In this document: piece by piece, positions 1 through 9,062 of the stretch | How the letters are laid out: the number at the start of each line of letters is the position of its first letter | How positions within the stretch are numbered: position 1 is the stretch's first letter | From: Cyclobacteriaceae bacterium | Lineage (GTDB): Bacteria > Bacteroidota > Bacteroidia > Cytophagales > Cyclobacteriaceae | Direction of reading: 5' to 3' | DNA length: 64,000 bases | NCBI GenBank assembly: GCA_028285685.1 | Contig: JANQOR010000041.1 | Coordinates: forward strand, 124,001-188,000 | Made by a program: the position numbers and the translations under genes | The notes under the pieces: model-generated | What the model was told of the DNA's origin: nothing | Database searches by the model: none | The model's input: the letters and a program-made list of their open reading frames with translations, nothing else

Positions 1-887
1 CCATTCTTATGAGAATTCGCAAGCTGAAAAGTCATATTTCCCTCCTCCACAATCAACGAGACAGAGATGTATCCCCTGCTGTCAGAGCCAATATCTCCAT
101 GCTTGAAGCTGTTTTCCAAAAAACTGATTAAGATGAGTGGAGCTATTTCATGCTCATTATTTACCCCTTCCACATAGAAGTCAATGCGATCACTAGCATG
201 TGGAATGCGTAGTGATTGTAGCTTTATGAACTTTTCCAGAAATGAAACTTCTTTAACCAACTTAACCCGAGACTGCCCACAGTCATAGATCATATACCGC
301 ATCAGCTCAGACAAGAGTGTAACAACGTTTCCAGCCTCCGGATCACGCTTTTGGATTAGGGAGTAAATGTTATTTAGCGTATTGAAAAAGAAATGCGGAT
401 TGATTTGTGAGCGAAGAAACCTTATCTCGCTTTCGAGCTTTTGATTTTCTGTTCGGGCTTGTTTTTCAATCGCGTCAATCCAAAGATCTATAAATCGATA
501 AGCTCCGGATATCGGTAGGATAAAGAACATAAATCCGCCCAAAGCCACCGTCTCAAGGACCATATTCGGATATGGGCCTGATAGAAATAAATAGAGGTAA
601 AATGACGCTCCCGTAATGAGAAAGACCACCACTACCAAGAGAAAAAGATAATCTATGTATTTGCCTTGCAGGAAAAAATTCAAAATGAAATGATAGTGGA
701 CATAGACAGCCCCAAGCACAACAGCGACATCGACAAGTGCGGAAACCAGAGCCTCCAGAAAGGTATCGGTTGTCAAATTTTCAAACAACATGATTAAAAC
801 AAGACTGCCCCAAAGGATCACTTGCAGGTATCTCATCTTATTTTTTAGGTCTGAGATGTTGGGGACAGTGCTCTCCATTTTCATCAT
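1..887 (-). CDS. LytS-type membrane sensor histidine kinase, C-terminus beyond window
   Basis: The minus strand is open from the ATG at 887 to the window edge, so the C-terminus is missing. The N-terminal ~130 residues are hydrophobic, with four or five membrane segments and no recognisable ligand domain. They are followed by the His_kinase (PF06580) signature FLRSQINPHFFFNTLNNIYS, in which the His after NP is the phosphoacceptor of LytS/YehU-type kinases. The start of the ATPase domain (NEHEIAPLILISFLENSFKHG) is present. Such kinases normally phosphorylate a LytTR response regulator encoded next door, which here would lie off the left edge. Two ATGs (885-887 and 882-884) are possible starts. 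The family call is firm; the signal sensed is unknown. Confidence 0.9.
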   Translation of the reverse strand, partial: MMKMESTVPNISDLKNKMRYLQVILWGSLVLIMLFENLTTDTFLEALVSALVDVAVVLGAVYVHYHFILNFFLQGKYIDYLFLLVVVVFLITGASFYLYLFLSGPYPNMVLETVALGGFMFFILPISGAYRFIDLWIDAIEKQARTENQKLESEIRFLRSQINPHFFFNTLNNIYSLIQKRDPEAGNVVTLLSELMRYMIYDCGQSRVKLVKEVSFLEKFIKLQSLRIPHASDRIDFYVEGVNNEHEIAPLILISFLENSFKHGDIGSDSRGYISVSLIVEEGNMTFQLANSHKN

Positions 888-1110
888 AAAGTGCTCAAAA
901 ATATTCCGCTTGGTGCGTCTAAATATGATATTTCAATGAAGCGCTCTCATTCTTCAGTAAAATATGGCTGTCAATCAGTGAAATGCTTTATTGGTAAGAT
1001 ACTGAGCAAAACTGTCAATAGACTAGTTTATACATCAATCTCGCTTAATTCTTTTGAAGAGCTCGGCAAGATGTAAGAAATTTCAAATCGGTAATTTTCA
1101 TAGCTGGTTG

Positions 1111-1166
1111 AAAAAGAAGTTTGGGTGGTTTTTCTTCGGCACTCTTTCCACCCGAACTTTCTTTTT
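1111..1166. terminator. Long A/T-flanked hairpin between divergent genes
   Basis: The arms at 1111-1128 and 1148-1166 pair over about 18 positions with one mismatch and one bulge. The core is GGGTGG/CCACCC and the outer parts are A-rich on the left and T-rich on the right. This has the shape of a bidirectional intrinsic terminator, yet it lies between two divergent gene starts (887 on minus, 1209 on plus), where no transcript obviously ends. It could be a leader structure. The rest of 888-1208 shows nothing I can name. Confidence 0.4.
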
Positions 1167-1208
1167 ACCATAAGCTGAAATCTGAAACCAAAGACATCCA
1201 CTGAAAAT

Positions 1209-2591
1209 ATGAAGAAGATACGCAGCTTACTACTTAAACTATTACTCTGCTCAATCATGCTTCTCTTGATGGCAGGTTGCGTTACAGTTGCTATGGCTAA
1301 TCAATCGTTTGTCCAGATCCAGCATCAAACCAATCAGAAGGTAATTGTCGTAGGCGGGGGTATTTCTGGCTTGTATGCTGCAAAACTCCTGATGGAAAAA
1401 GGATATGAAGTAGTAATTCTCGAGGCGAGCGACAGAGTCGGTGGCCGAATAAGACAGCTAGATGGTTTCGCAGATTTTCAAATAGAGCTAGGAGCTGAGT
1501 TCGTCCATGGGCAGCGAAGCGAGCTGCGAAAAATGACGCTTGATAACGGCCTCAAGCTGATTGAGGTCGACGATAGCACAGAAGGACTGGTGTATATGCA
1601 TGGATCCATTCGTGATGACGATGACAAGGTGGTGATTAAAGCATCAAGACAAGTCCAGAAATTAATCAATAGAATGAGTAGTGTATATGATGATCCTACG
1701 AAGACTGTCCATCAGTATCTCATAGAAAGTGAGGCATCTGTCAGGGATCATAGGCTGATTCAATCTGAAATTGGTAACGATGTAGGCTCCGATCTTAGAA
1801 AGATCGGAGTCCGCGACCTCATCGACAATGACGATAAATGGTCGGCAGGGAACAGGGATTTCTTACTGGCTGATGGGTCTTTCAAGGATATTCTCGGACC
1901 CTTAGAAACTGAGCTTGGCAACAGAATTCGACTAAACTCCCCAGTAGTTTCAATTGATTACTCACTGGACAAGCTGGTGGTAGCTACAGCAAGTGGAGAA
2001 AAATTCACCGCCAACAAGGTTGTATGTACAGTTCCTGTGGCAGTCTTGCAAAGGAACTTAATAGCGTTCGTTCCGACACTTCCACAAAATAAACTGATCG
2101 CAATAGAATCCATCAAAATGGACGCTGGAATGAAGGTAATAATGAAGTTTGATCGAAAATTTTGGGATGACGAAGTTTTTTCAATTGTTGGGAAGAGATA
2201 TGAGTACTGGGTCACAGGCTATCGCAGAAGTCCTCAAAGTAACATCCTCACTGCTTTTATAATGGGCTCAAAAGCTAAGTCTCTGAGCCGATCACAACGT
2301 CCTATAGTAAAAACAGTTCTCAAAGATCTAGAAGCCACCTTTGAAATCAATTTGGAGGGAAAACTTGTGGACCACTATGTTCAAGATTGGCTGCAGGAAC
2401 CTTACATCGGTGGAGCATACTCCTACCCTAGTCCCGGATCAGAAAGGTTCAGAAAAATCTTAGCTTCTCCTGTCGATGGTAAGTTATTTTTTGCAGGAGA
2501 AGCAACACATTATGAAGGGCACAACGCCACTGTCCACGGTGCTATGGAAACGGCCACAAGAGTTGTAGAAGAAATTATCAAGTCACAATAA
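1209..2591 (+). CDS. FAD-dependent amine oxidase, lipoprotein
   Basis: A 460-aa flavin amine oxidase of the monoamine/polyamine oxidase superfamily, expected to oxidise an amine with FAD. The N-terminus is a lipoprotein signal with lipobox LMAGC (Cys24), so the enzyme is probably membrane-anchored outside the cytoplasm. The dinucleotide-binding motif VVGGGISGLYAA starts near residue 47 and is followed by LEASDRVGGR. The GAEFVHG segment is typical of the family. The C-terminal FAD contact LFFAGEATHYEGHNATVHGA is intact, so the protein looks full length. The next gene starts 11 bp downstream, suggesting a two-gene transcript ending at the terminator at 3109. The substrate cannot be read from sequence. 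Confidence 0.9.
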   Translation: MKKIRSLLLKLLLCSIMLLLMAGCVTVAMANQSFVQIQHQTNQKVIVVGGGISGLYAAKLLMEKGYEVVILEASDRVGGRIRQLDGFADFQIELGAEFVHGQRSELRKMTLDNGLKLIEVDDSTEGLVYMHGSIRDDDDKVVIKASRQVQKLINRMSSVYDDPTKTVHQYLIESEASVRDHRLIQSEIGNDVGSDLRKIGVRDLIDNDDKWSAGNRDFLLADGSFKDILGPLETELGNRIRLNSPVVSIDYSLDKLVVATASGEKFTANKVVCTVPVAVLQRNLIAFVPTLPQNKLIAIESIKMDAGMKVIMKFDRKFWDDEVFSIVGKRYEYWVTGYRRSPQSNILTAFIMGSKAKSLSRSQRPIVKTVLKDLEATFEINLEGKLVDHYVQDWLQEPYIGGAYSYPSPGSERFRKILASPVDGKLFFAGEATHYEGHNATVHGAMETATRVVEEIIKSQ

Positions 2592-2602
2592 AACTAAATA
2601 TT

Positions 2603-3085
2603 ATGAAGACCACTGTATTACTAACTATTTGCATACTAGCCCTCGCACGAACTAATGCTCAAGAACAGTTCAGTACGCAAGAGTATGGATTTAAGATGAA
2701 CGTTCCAGAGGGTTTCGAATTTGAGACTTACGAGGAAGGTGGATTTGGTATTATGGAAGGTTTTGAAAGTGAGTCAGAAAGTAGCCTGTTCGCATGTGCG
2801 TACATTGGTCAAATCTCAAAAGAGGATATCTATAGCTTTGGAGTAGAAGCAACAGGTATACCGGAAAATCAATGGGAGCAGGCCGGTGTCGGTGCCAATG
2901 AAAATGGCTTTAAGTGGTACGAAATGTACCAGTCAGAGTATGAGGGAAAGGCGTTGTTCGCCATTGTAGCGAGAAATCACTCAAAAGCAATTTCCTACTT
3001 GTTTTTTGTACTTGCACCTTCGGGCAGTTATTCAAAGTATCAGTCGGATTACGAGAATTGGATTGAAAGTTGTCGTGGTCTTTAG
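2603..3085 (+). CDS. Small secreted protein of unknown function
   Basis: A 160-aa protein with a clear Sec signal peptide (hydrophobic stretch LLTICILALA, likely cleavage after NAQ). The mature part is acidic and rich in Glu, Phe and Gly. I recognise no domain. It begins 11 bp after the amine oxidase stop on the same strand and ends just before a strong terminator, so it is probably co-transcribed with the oxidase. The start was chosen because the signal peptide follows it directly. Confidence 0.75.
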   Translation: MKTTVLLTICILALARTNAQEQFSTQEYGFKMNVPEGFEFETYEEGGFGIMEGFESESESSLFACAYIGQISKEDIYSFGVEATGIPENQWEQAGVGANENGFKWYEMYQSEYEGKALFAIVARNHSKAISYLFFVLAPSGSYSKYQSDYENWIESCRGL

Positions 3086-3108
3086 GTTGGGAATGGTTAT
3101 TAGTGCAC

Positions 3109-3143
3109 AGGCGTTGGATGGTTTATTCAACGCCTCTTTTTTT
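3109..3143 (+). terminator. Intrinsic terminator of the amine oxidase operon
   Basis: A perfect 8-bp stem (AGGCGTTG 3109-3116, CAACGCCT 3128-3135) with an 11-nt loop is followed by CTTTTTTT. It lies 24 bp past the stop at 3085. From here to 3423 I see no gene; the short plus-strand reading frame across 3070-3258 contains the terminator and is not credible. Confidence 0.85.
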
Positions 3144-3423
3144 GCTTTTATCCTCAGAAAGCGCTAGTCATATTACCCAATTTGATTTTGACATAACCAC
3201 TTACATGCTTATGGAAATTATTAAGCAATTTGGACATCTATTACTTTTTTCAGCATGATACCAAGAGTTAAATCCAATTCAGAAAGAACTTTTCCAATTA
3301 TTTGCTTCCTTTTAGTAGCAGTCATACTGCTTGCGACGCTGTAATAGTCGTGTATCCAACTTTAAATTGATCGTAGTTATCACTGATAAATACTTAAAGT
3401 AGCTATATATAAATAGTTAATAA

Positions 3424-3843
3424 TCAGTAAGTTGCTCGAAAAGCAAGTAATTTATTATCTTCAGTTAGAACCACACCAAGATAGGCCTGGTAATTGGGAT
3501 CAAAAGTAGCTCCAAATGCATGCTTCACTTTTAATGGCTGGTTTTCAAGTAATCCGGCAGTATGTGCAACAACCATCCCACTCTCAGTGGCATAAACAGC
3601 AAATATTCGCTGGAACTGCTGCGAATAAATGGCCCCTAGTGGATATGATACATCGGGAACATCACTTGCTTCTTTAAAAACTTCAATACGAACTAGTTCC
3701 GCATTAGCCGCAGGAGACGATTTGATTGCATAGAGTTGTCCATCAGCCCTATTTTCAAATGCTCCTACGTACGCCTGTCCAACTATTTCGCCAGACAACA
3801 GAACAAATGTTGCGAGAACTAATGATTTAAGATGCTTCTTCAT
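3424..3843 (-). CDS. Small secreted protein of unknown function
   Basis: A 139-aa protein. A Sec signal peptide (LVLATFVLLSGEIVGQA) precedes about 115 residues rich in Ala, Val and Tyr with a regular beta-like pattern (QLYAIKSS, RIFAVYATESG, NKLLAFRATY). The repeating 'xLYA/xFAVYA/LLAFRA' strands suggest a small beta-propeller-like or sheet protein, but I do not recognise a family. The serine hydrolase gene lies 42 bp upstream on the same strand, so the two may share a transcript. Confidence 0.7.
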   Translation of the reverse strand: MKKHLKSLVLATFVLLSGEIVGQAYVGAFENRADGQLYAIKSSPAANAELVRIEVFKEASDVPDVSYPLGAIYSQQFQRIFAVYATESGMVVAHTAGLLENQPLKVKHAFGATFDPNYQAYLGVVLTEDNKLLAFRATY

Positions 3844-3885
3844 ACTGAAAATACTTTGTCATTGTAACTGTTCTAAATAACCAAG

Positions 3886-4968
3886 CTAGTCTTTGTTCGT
3901 AACGATCATGTCCAAAATTCGCTGGTAGGTACTCCACCCAGTCCGCCTGCCATACTCAGCCTTAGTTTTGTGAGCAACTACCATGTTGTGTTCCGGAATG
4001 ACCGTAATGTACTGGCCGTAAGCCCCTCGGGCTGTGTATGCTCCTTGGTAGTCGGCTAAATGCTTATCTCCATCCCAGACCCACCACATGTAACCATAGC
4101 CAAAATCACCCTCTCTCATTCTTATGGGATTCATCTCTTCAAGTGGAGTGATAAGCGACCGAATTTTACTTACCCATGCTTCGGAAACCACTTGCGTTTC
4201 TCCCCACTTTCCGTCGTTGAGCATCAATTGACCAATTTTTGCCATGTCGCGGGTGGACAACCATATATGATAAGCACGATTTCTTGAACGTGTGGTGTCA
4301 CCGCTTTTTCGTTGTGCACTCCGATCAAAATCTTGCATCCCAAGTGGAATTGCTAAATCATCACGCAATGCATCGTATATGTTGATGCCAGTCTCCTGTT
4401 CAAAAACAGCTCCTGCGGCATTAAAATCCCAGTTGTTATATAAAAAGTACTCGCCAGGCGTCTGTGAACCTCTTGGTGGAGCATCAGCAGAATTATCTCC
4501 AGAATTGGAAGCTGGATGATATATGCCTGAGCGGGCTGTTATCAAGTGGTCAATCGTGGCAGTCTTTTCGATATCCATCAGGCCTAGTACGTCATCAAAC
4601 CCAAGATTTGCTAGTGTCTTGTTCAGGTCGATTGTGCCATTTTCAACGTACTTACCATATAGCAAGGCAAGGATGCTTTTACGACAGGAGGCCAAGTAGC
4701 TCAACTCTTCAATATCACCATATTCCAGTACCATTTTACCATCTATTATTACCACCAATCCTGTTGTATTGCTGGAATCAACAACGAAACGCTCCATTAC
4801 CCGGAGCTCTTCTCTGTCATAACCGTAATCATCAAATTCAGCTTCTTCCCAGGGTTGACCAGGTTCAGGTGTCACTCCCTCTGTCGACGGAGTGCTGCAG
4901 GAAAAAAGCAGAATTGCGATGGAAAGAATTTCAATATAGGCTCTCGCGAAAAATTTGGACTTAGTCAT
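3886..4968 (-). CDS. Serine beta-lactamase-like hydrolase, lipoprotein
   Basis: A 360-aa member of the beta-lactamase/DD-peptidase-like family (PF00144). The lipobox LFSC (Cys24) predicts a lipoprotein. The catalytic SxxK is present as SCRK (Ser94-Lys97) and the second motif YxN as YNN (Tyr177-Asn179). The conserved GYGYMWW segment and the HKTK near the C-terminus fit this family. Relatives include esterases, D-aminopeptidases and 6-aminohexanoate-dimer hydrolase-like proteins, so the substrate is open; beta-lactam resistance should not be assumed. Confidence 0.88.
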   Translation of the reverse strand: MTKSKFFARAYIEILSIAILLFSCSTPSTEGVTPEPGQPWEEAEFDDYGYDREELRVMERFVVDSSNTTGLVVIIDGKMVLEYGDIEELSYLASCRKSILALLYGKYVENGTIDLNKTLANLGFDDVLGLMDIEKTATIDHLITARSGIYHPASNSGDNSADAPPRGSQTPGEYFLYNNWDFNAAGAVFEQETGINIYDALRDDLAIPLGMQDFDRSAQRKSGDTTRSRNRAYHIWLSTRDMAKIGQLMLNDGKWGETQVVSEAWVSKIRSLITPLEEMNPIRMREGDFGYGYMWWVWDGDKHLADYQGAYTARGAYGQYITVIPEHNMVVAHKTKAEYGRRTGWSTYQRILDMIVTNKD

Positions 4969-5074
4969 GGCTACTGATCTTCTGTTCTGTTGAAAGATAA
5001 AAAAATTTACACTAGTAATATCGCCAACCGTTTAATTCCAGTCGTTAATCGGGCCGAAGCATTAGGGCTTGGGA

Positions 5075-6427
5075 TCAATTATCCGCTGTGAGAAGTCTGT
5101 ACTGTTCGGTTGCACTCAGAACACTGAAAGTGGTGTCGGCTTTTAAGGCCTGGCCATTTTCAAAACCAATTTTTATGAGCTTATCCAGATACCGTGTGGC
5201 CGTAGGTATATCGTTATTGATTGCATGTAACTTACATTTCATCCAGTATTCCCAGCCTTCATTTTCAACCATTCCAGACCAGATCTCAATACCAATGAAT
5301 GCTCGATCGAAGATCTTTTTTATCATCGCGTCTACAGAATTCTCATATGAAGAGGCACTAATAAAATTAGAAAGGCGCTGATACATCTCTGCTCTTTGCG
5401 GGTTTTTGCGTTCCACTTGCTTTGCTCTCCGCTTATAGGACCTCCCCGTATCAATGATCCAATTCATAGACGTGTTGGTGTTCTTGTTTGCCGGCGAACG
5501 GTAGGCATTTGTAAGCGAATCCATATATTGCTTTCTCAACCTTTCCTCCAGTTCAATGGTTTTTATGAAGCGCTTTTCCTCCTTAGCAAAATCGGAAATG
5601 TCAAACTTGGAAACATCCATTTCAAGTCCGAAATGTGATGAAAAGTAACCGTGAACACGTTTGGCATCAATGATCGATACAGAATCACCAACATATGTAA
5701 GATATTCTTGAAGAGTGGTCATATCCAGGACCCGTTCTCTCTGTTTAACATCTAGTTGAGCTAGCATCCAGATTAGAGCTATTTCATAGTCGTCTGCAGG
5801 AGCCCATTTATGATCTCTGTCAAACACCAATCTTATATTCTCAATACCTTCCTTCTGAAACTGCTGTTCCCCTCGAAAGTGCTCCACATAGTTAAAATCC
5901 TTATTGCCAACTAGACCAGCATAAGGAATCTTATGGTATTTTTTTAAGCCATGCTCGCTGTAGATGGGTCCCACTGCCCCAATGCCTATAACCCCTTTGA
6001 TATGATCAGTTAGCGTTGATACAGCGATGGCCACCCTGGAGCCACCGGAAAACCCTGATGCAATAATAAGGTCTTCATTAACCGAAAACTTTTTCAGCAC
6101 ATCATTGATCATAAAATCAGCTGCATCAAATGAAAGAAAAGGCGAAGTGTAGTTTCTGGAATTGTTGGAGCAAGTAAGGATCAAATCGTACTTTTCCGCT
6201 AGAGACTGATAGCGATCTACCGGCAATCTGCCACGTGCCAAAGGCTCGAAAAAGAAAATAACAGGGTATTTCTTGTTAGAAGTATAGCTCTCTGGAAGAT
6301 ACAGAGCATACGTTTGGTCCGGCACACTCGTCTGAACGGTGTCAATTACTCTTCCTGCAGTATATAGCTGTTGGGAGAAAGAACTAAGAACAACAAATGA
6401 TAGTAAGGCAGACAGGAAATACTTCAT
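5075..6427 (-). CDS. Secreted alpha/beta hydrolase with C-terminal helical region
   Basis: About 450 aa. I prefer the ATG at 6427 over the longer frame to 6454, because a signal peptide (MKYFLSALLSFVVLSSFSQQ) follows it immediately. The N-terminal half resembles the esterase/PHB-depolymerase group: YALYLPESY, then YPVIFFFEP, and the nucleophile elbow GFSGGS (GxSxG). A candidate catalytic His lies in RDHKW. The C-terminal ~200 residues are helical and TPR-like, with pairs of aromatic-rich helices ending near the stop. It is probably a periplasmic or outer-surface esterase of unknown substrate. Confidence 0.78.
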   Translation of the reverse strand: MKYFLSALLSFVVLSSFSQQLYTAGRVIDTVQTSVPDQTYALYLPESYTSNKKYPVIFFFEPLARGRLPVDRYQSLAEKYDLILTCSNNSRNYTSPFLSFDAADFMINDVLKKFSVNEDLIIASGFSGGSRVAIAVSTLTDHIKGVIGIGAVGPIYSEHGLKKYHKIPYAGLVGNKDFNYVEHFRGEQQFQKEGIENIRLVFDRDHKWAPADDYEIALIWMLAQLDVKQRERVLDMTTLQEYLTYVGDSVSIIDAKRVHGYFSSHFGLEMDVSKFDISDFAKEEKRFIKTIELEERLRKQYMDSLTNAYRSPANKNTNTSMNWIIDTGRSYKRRAKQVERKNPQRAEMYQRLSNFISASSYENSVDAMIKKIFDRAFIGIEIWSGMVENEGWEYWMKCKLHAINNDIPTATRYLDKLIKIGFENGQALKADTTFSVLSATEQYRLLTADN

Positions 6428-6544
6428 ACTCACACTACCTAACAGATCACTCAAGAAATCCCTTATCTACCTGTGCAATCACTTTTAAGCAAAGTAGCGA
6501 GTGCACAGATCATCAATGATGTCAAAAATTCGATTAGGGATCAG

Positions 6545-6733
6545 CTAAGCCTGATTGCGCTTAGAACTGAGATATACACTCAGATCGTAAAAGCTAATAC
6601 CTGCTTCTTCGAGTTTATTGCTCAGCCGCTCGTAGAGCATAATATGATCCTTGAAGTCGAGCTTGTCTTTGTCGAGACTCTGGAAGTGGACATATTCCGC
6701 TGCCAGCTCGCTAATGTTTGTGGCGAATTTCAT
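6545..6733 (-). CDS. Possible 62-aa acidic helical protein
   Basis: A short frame encoding a charged, leucine-spaced helical peptide (residues such as ISELAAEYVHFQ and MLYERLSNKLEEAG). Its composition looks more protein-like than the overlapping plus-strand frame 6473-6736. It has no recognisable domain, no close operon partner and no obvious ribosome-binding site, and could be a chance frame. It lies between the hydrolase start at 6427 and the acyltransferase at 6960. Confidence 0.4.
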   Translation of the reverse strand: MKFATNISELAAEYVHFQSLDKDKLDFKDHIMLYERLSNKLEEAGISFYDLSVYLSSKRNQA

Positions 6734-6959
6734 TAGGGTGCATTTTGATTTAACAAAAACACATAGCTGGCGGTGGGACTAATTTCGCTAGATATATTGA
6801 CAATCTTATCAGGTGATAATGGTTTTTCGACGAAATGTCTGTTCTAGCACACTGAGGTAGGTGCATTTCAGATATGCCTTTATAGCAATTGAGGCAATAA
6901 ACAAACCGCTGACATAGCTGCTGCGCATCGAAAACCGTCTTTTGTTTAAAAAAACATAC

Positions 6960-8093
6960 ATGAACAAAACTGAAAGAATTCATTCCCTTGATTCTCTTAG
7001 AGCCATAATGATGATCTTGGGTATTGTACTCCACTCTTCCGAGACATATAATGTTGGCCACAGTGACATCTGGCCTAAGGACCCAAATAACACACATCTA
7101 TTTTTTAACTATCTAAGTTCTATAATTCATATTTTTCGAATGCCAATATTCTTTATCATTGCCGGCTTTTTCGGATCCCTGCTCTATTATGAGCGAGGAG
7201 CAATTGCAATGATCAAGAATCGTACAGCTCGAGTTGTTCTGCCATTCATTATTTTTCTCGTCATTCTACATCCTCTGATCCTGATTGCACTAGGTACAAC
7301 AACTGAGTCTTTCGGAGTTTCACTGACTTCCTTTTCAATTACACTAAGCTGGTTTCCGACTATCACCTACCACCTATGGTTCTTGTATTACCTTATCCTA
7401 TTAACCTTTACGTCCTTTCTTCTTGCAGATCTCCTAAAAAAAGTGCCGGGAATAACCAGTCGAATTTTGAAAGTATATGAATGGTTCATGCTTCGACGAT
7501 TTCCAGGAATTCTTGTGATGTCCTTTGTCATATTCATTATGCTAGTTTGGATGTGGAATACCTGGGTCCCTACACCACTTGAATTTGCTGTAGATTTCAA
7601 AGTTTTCCTCTTTTACATGCTATTTTATCTGACGGGTTGGCTGCTTTACAAGTCAAAGCATCTATTGGAGACCTTCAAGAAAAATGACTGGCTGCTTTTC
7701 TTACTAGGTTTTCTGATCTACACCTCCAAGTTTCTCTTTCGCGACTATATAGATGATGTCTTGTATGGAACGTTAAATGCACTGGTAGTGTGGTTGTTTG
7801 TCTTTGGGATCATGGGGCTCTTCATAAGGTACGCAAGTAGTCAATCAATTAGAATGAGATACATATCGGACTCATCTTACTGGGTGTATTTAATTCACCT
7901 TCCACTTACCCTTTTCATTCCTGGTCTGATCGTCGATTGGCCAATTCCAGCAGGGGTCAAATTTTCAGTTGTGTTGATCTCGACTAGCGTCCTTTGTTTT
8001 ACTTCCTACCATTACCTTGTAAGAAGTTCTTTTGTGGGAAAGTTTCTTAATGGGCGCACATACTCGACAAGTAAAACAGCATCTGAGGGTTAG
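6960..8093 (+). CDS. Acyltransferase 3 family membrane protein
   Basis: A 377-aa integral membrane acyltransferase (PF01757), of the type that moves acyl groups onto sugars or other surface molecules. I choose the ATG at 6960; the longer reading to 6942 would use TTG and adds only six residues. The N-terminal motif RIHSLDSLRA followed by ILGIVLHSSE carries the conserved Arg and catalytic-type His of the family. About ten hydrophobic segments follow, including the FRMPIFFIIAGFFGSLL segment. Its stop overlaps the convergent LytTR gene by 4 bp. The substrate is unknown. Confidence 0.88.
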   Translation: MNKTERIHSLDSLRAIMMILGIVLHSSETYNVGHSDIWPKDPNNTHLFFNYLSSIIHIFRMPIFFIIAGFFGSLLYYERGAIAMIKNRTARVVLPFIIFLVILHPLILIALGTTTESFGVSLTSFSITLSWFPTITYHLWFLYYLILLTFTSFLLADLLKKVPGITSRILKVYEWFMLRRFPGILVMSFVIFIMLVWMWNTWVPTPLEFAVDFKVFLFYMLFYLTGWLLYKSKHLLETFKKNDWLLFLLGFLIYTSKFLFRDYIDDVLYGTLNALVVWLFVFGIMGLFIRYASSQSIRMRYISDSSYWVYLIHLPLTLFIPGLIVDWPIPAGVKFSVVLISTSVLCFTSYHYLVRSSFVGKFLNGRTYSTSKTASEG

Positions 8094-8995
8094 GCAGTTT
8101 GTGACTTAAGCCATCGTCGGAATCCAGCGGCCCGAGGACGACTGATAATCACCTCTTTTGGATGCCCCTCGCCTGAGGCAAGATTCACTTGTATTTTTCC
8201 ATAGTCCATGGCCCGCAGTGATTGGACCACTTGATGGCTTAGGATCGTCTGTCGATTGGCACGAAAGAAGTGATCGGGATCCAGTTTAGTCATTAGGGTA
8301 TCTAGTGACTGCGGATACGGCAAACGTCTTCCTTCTCTGGTTACAATTACCACCAAGCCAGACTGACCGATCGCACAACGGATGTTTTCCTGGTTGACGA
8401 CATGCTGAGCCCTTCCAAGTGAGAGTTGAATGGGTTTTCTTAATGATTTAGCATTATTGCTGCTAGAGGACGCTTTTTTCCACTTAGTGAAAAAGAACAT
8501 ACCTGTGTCAATTAGGGAGAAGAAAAAAACCAGGGAAACCACGCTGAAGTTTATCACCATAAGATCCCCGAATGAATAGAATCCACCGTAGAAGAAATAG
8601 GTAACTGAGATAAGCAGCACATTCAATACGGTCACAATAAACATAAGATGCAATCCTAGCTGAGCCACTAATCTCCTTCTAACACCTCCTGACCAGGGAA
8701 TTTTGTGATCGAGCCTTCGCGTTATATACCGCATGCCTTCGAGTAGGATCGCTGAGGCCACAATGGCATTGAAATACTCTTCGAGACTGAACGAAACCAG
8801 TGACCTTTGATACTTGTAGTCTAGAATAATATTGATCACTAGGTTGCTGCTTAAGCCTACTAATAGAATACTCAGCCAACGCCATCTGAGCAACCTTTTA
8901 ATTGGTAGTGCTTTTTTCGAATCGGATTTCGGTGTGGCTAAGGTTCGTGATGACTTTATCTTGAGTGCTCTTGCTATCATGCTCGAAAGGGACAT
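8090..8995 (-). CDS. Membrane-anchored LytTR DNA-binding regulator
   Basis: About 301 aa from the ATG at 8995; the longer frame to 9013 needs a TTG. Four hydrophobic segments lie in the first ~165 residues (for example WLSILLVGLSSNLVINIIL and LGLHLMFIVTVLNVLLISV). After a basic Ser-rich linker comes a C-terminal LytTR domain (PF04397) with the hallmark DHFFRANRQTILS. No receiver domain is present, so the protein is probably a one-component regulator that senses at the membrane and binds DNA directly. Its target is unknown. It overlaps the end of the acyltransferase gene tail to tail. Confidence 0.88.
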   Translation of the reverse strand: MSLSSMIARALKIKSSRTLATPKSDSKKALPIKRLLRWRWLSILLVGLSSNLVINIILDYKYQRSLVSFSLEEYFNAIVASAILLEGMRYITRRLDHKIPWSGGVRRRLVAQLGLHLMFIVTVLNVLLISVTYFFYGGFYSFGDLMVINFSVVSLVFFFSLIDTGMFFFTKWKKASSSSNNAKSLRKPIQLSLGRAQHVVNQENIRCAIGQSGLVVIVTREGRRLPYPQSLDTLMTKLDPDHFFRANRQTILSHQVVQSLRAMDYGKIQVNLASGEGHPKEVIISRPRAAGFRRWLKSQTA

Positions 8996-9062
8996 TTTTA
9001 ACAGTAAGGACAATGCTTTAAGGAAAAAGATGCCTCTAACGTGAAATTAATCACATGAGATC

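Noticed and set aside
891-1076. A 61-aa plus-strand frame upstream of the amine oxidase
   Set aside because: Its composition is not protein-like, it has no family resemblance, and it lies in the divergent promoter gap.
3070-3258. A 62-aa frame after the secreted protein at 2603
   Set aside because: It overlaps the previous gene's end and contains a strong intrinsic terminator.
6473-6736. An 87-aa plus-strand frame
   Set aside because: It overlaps the more protein-like minus frame 6545-6733 and has no supporting signal.
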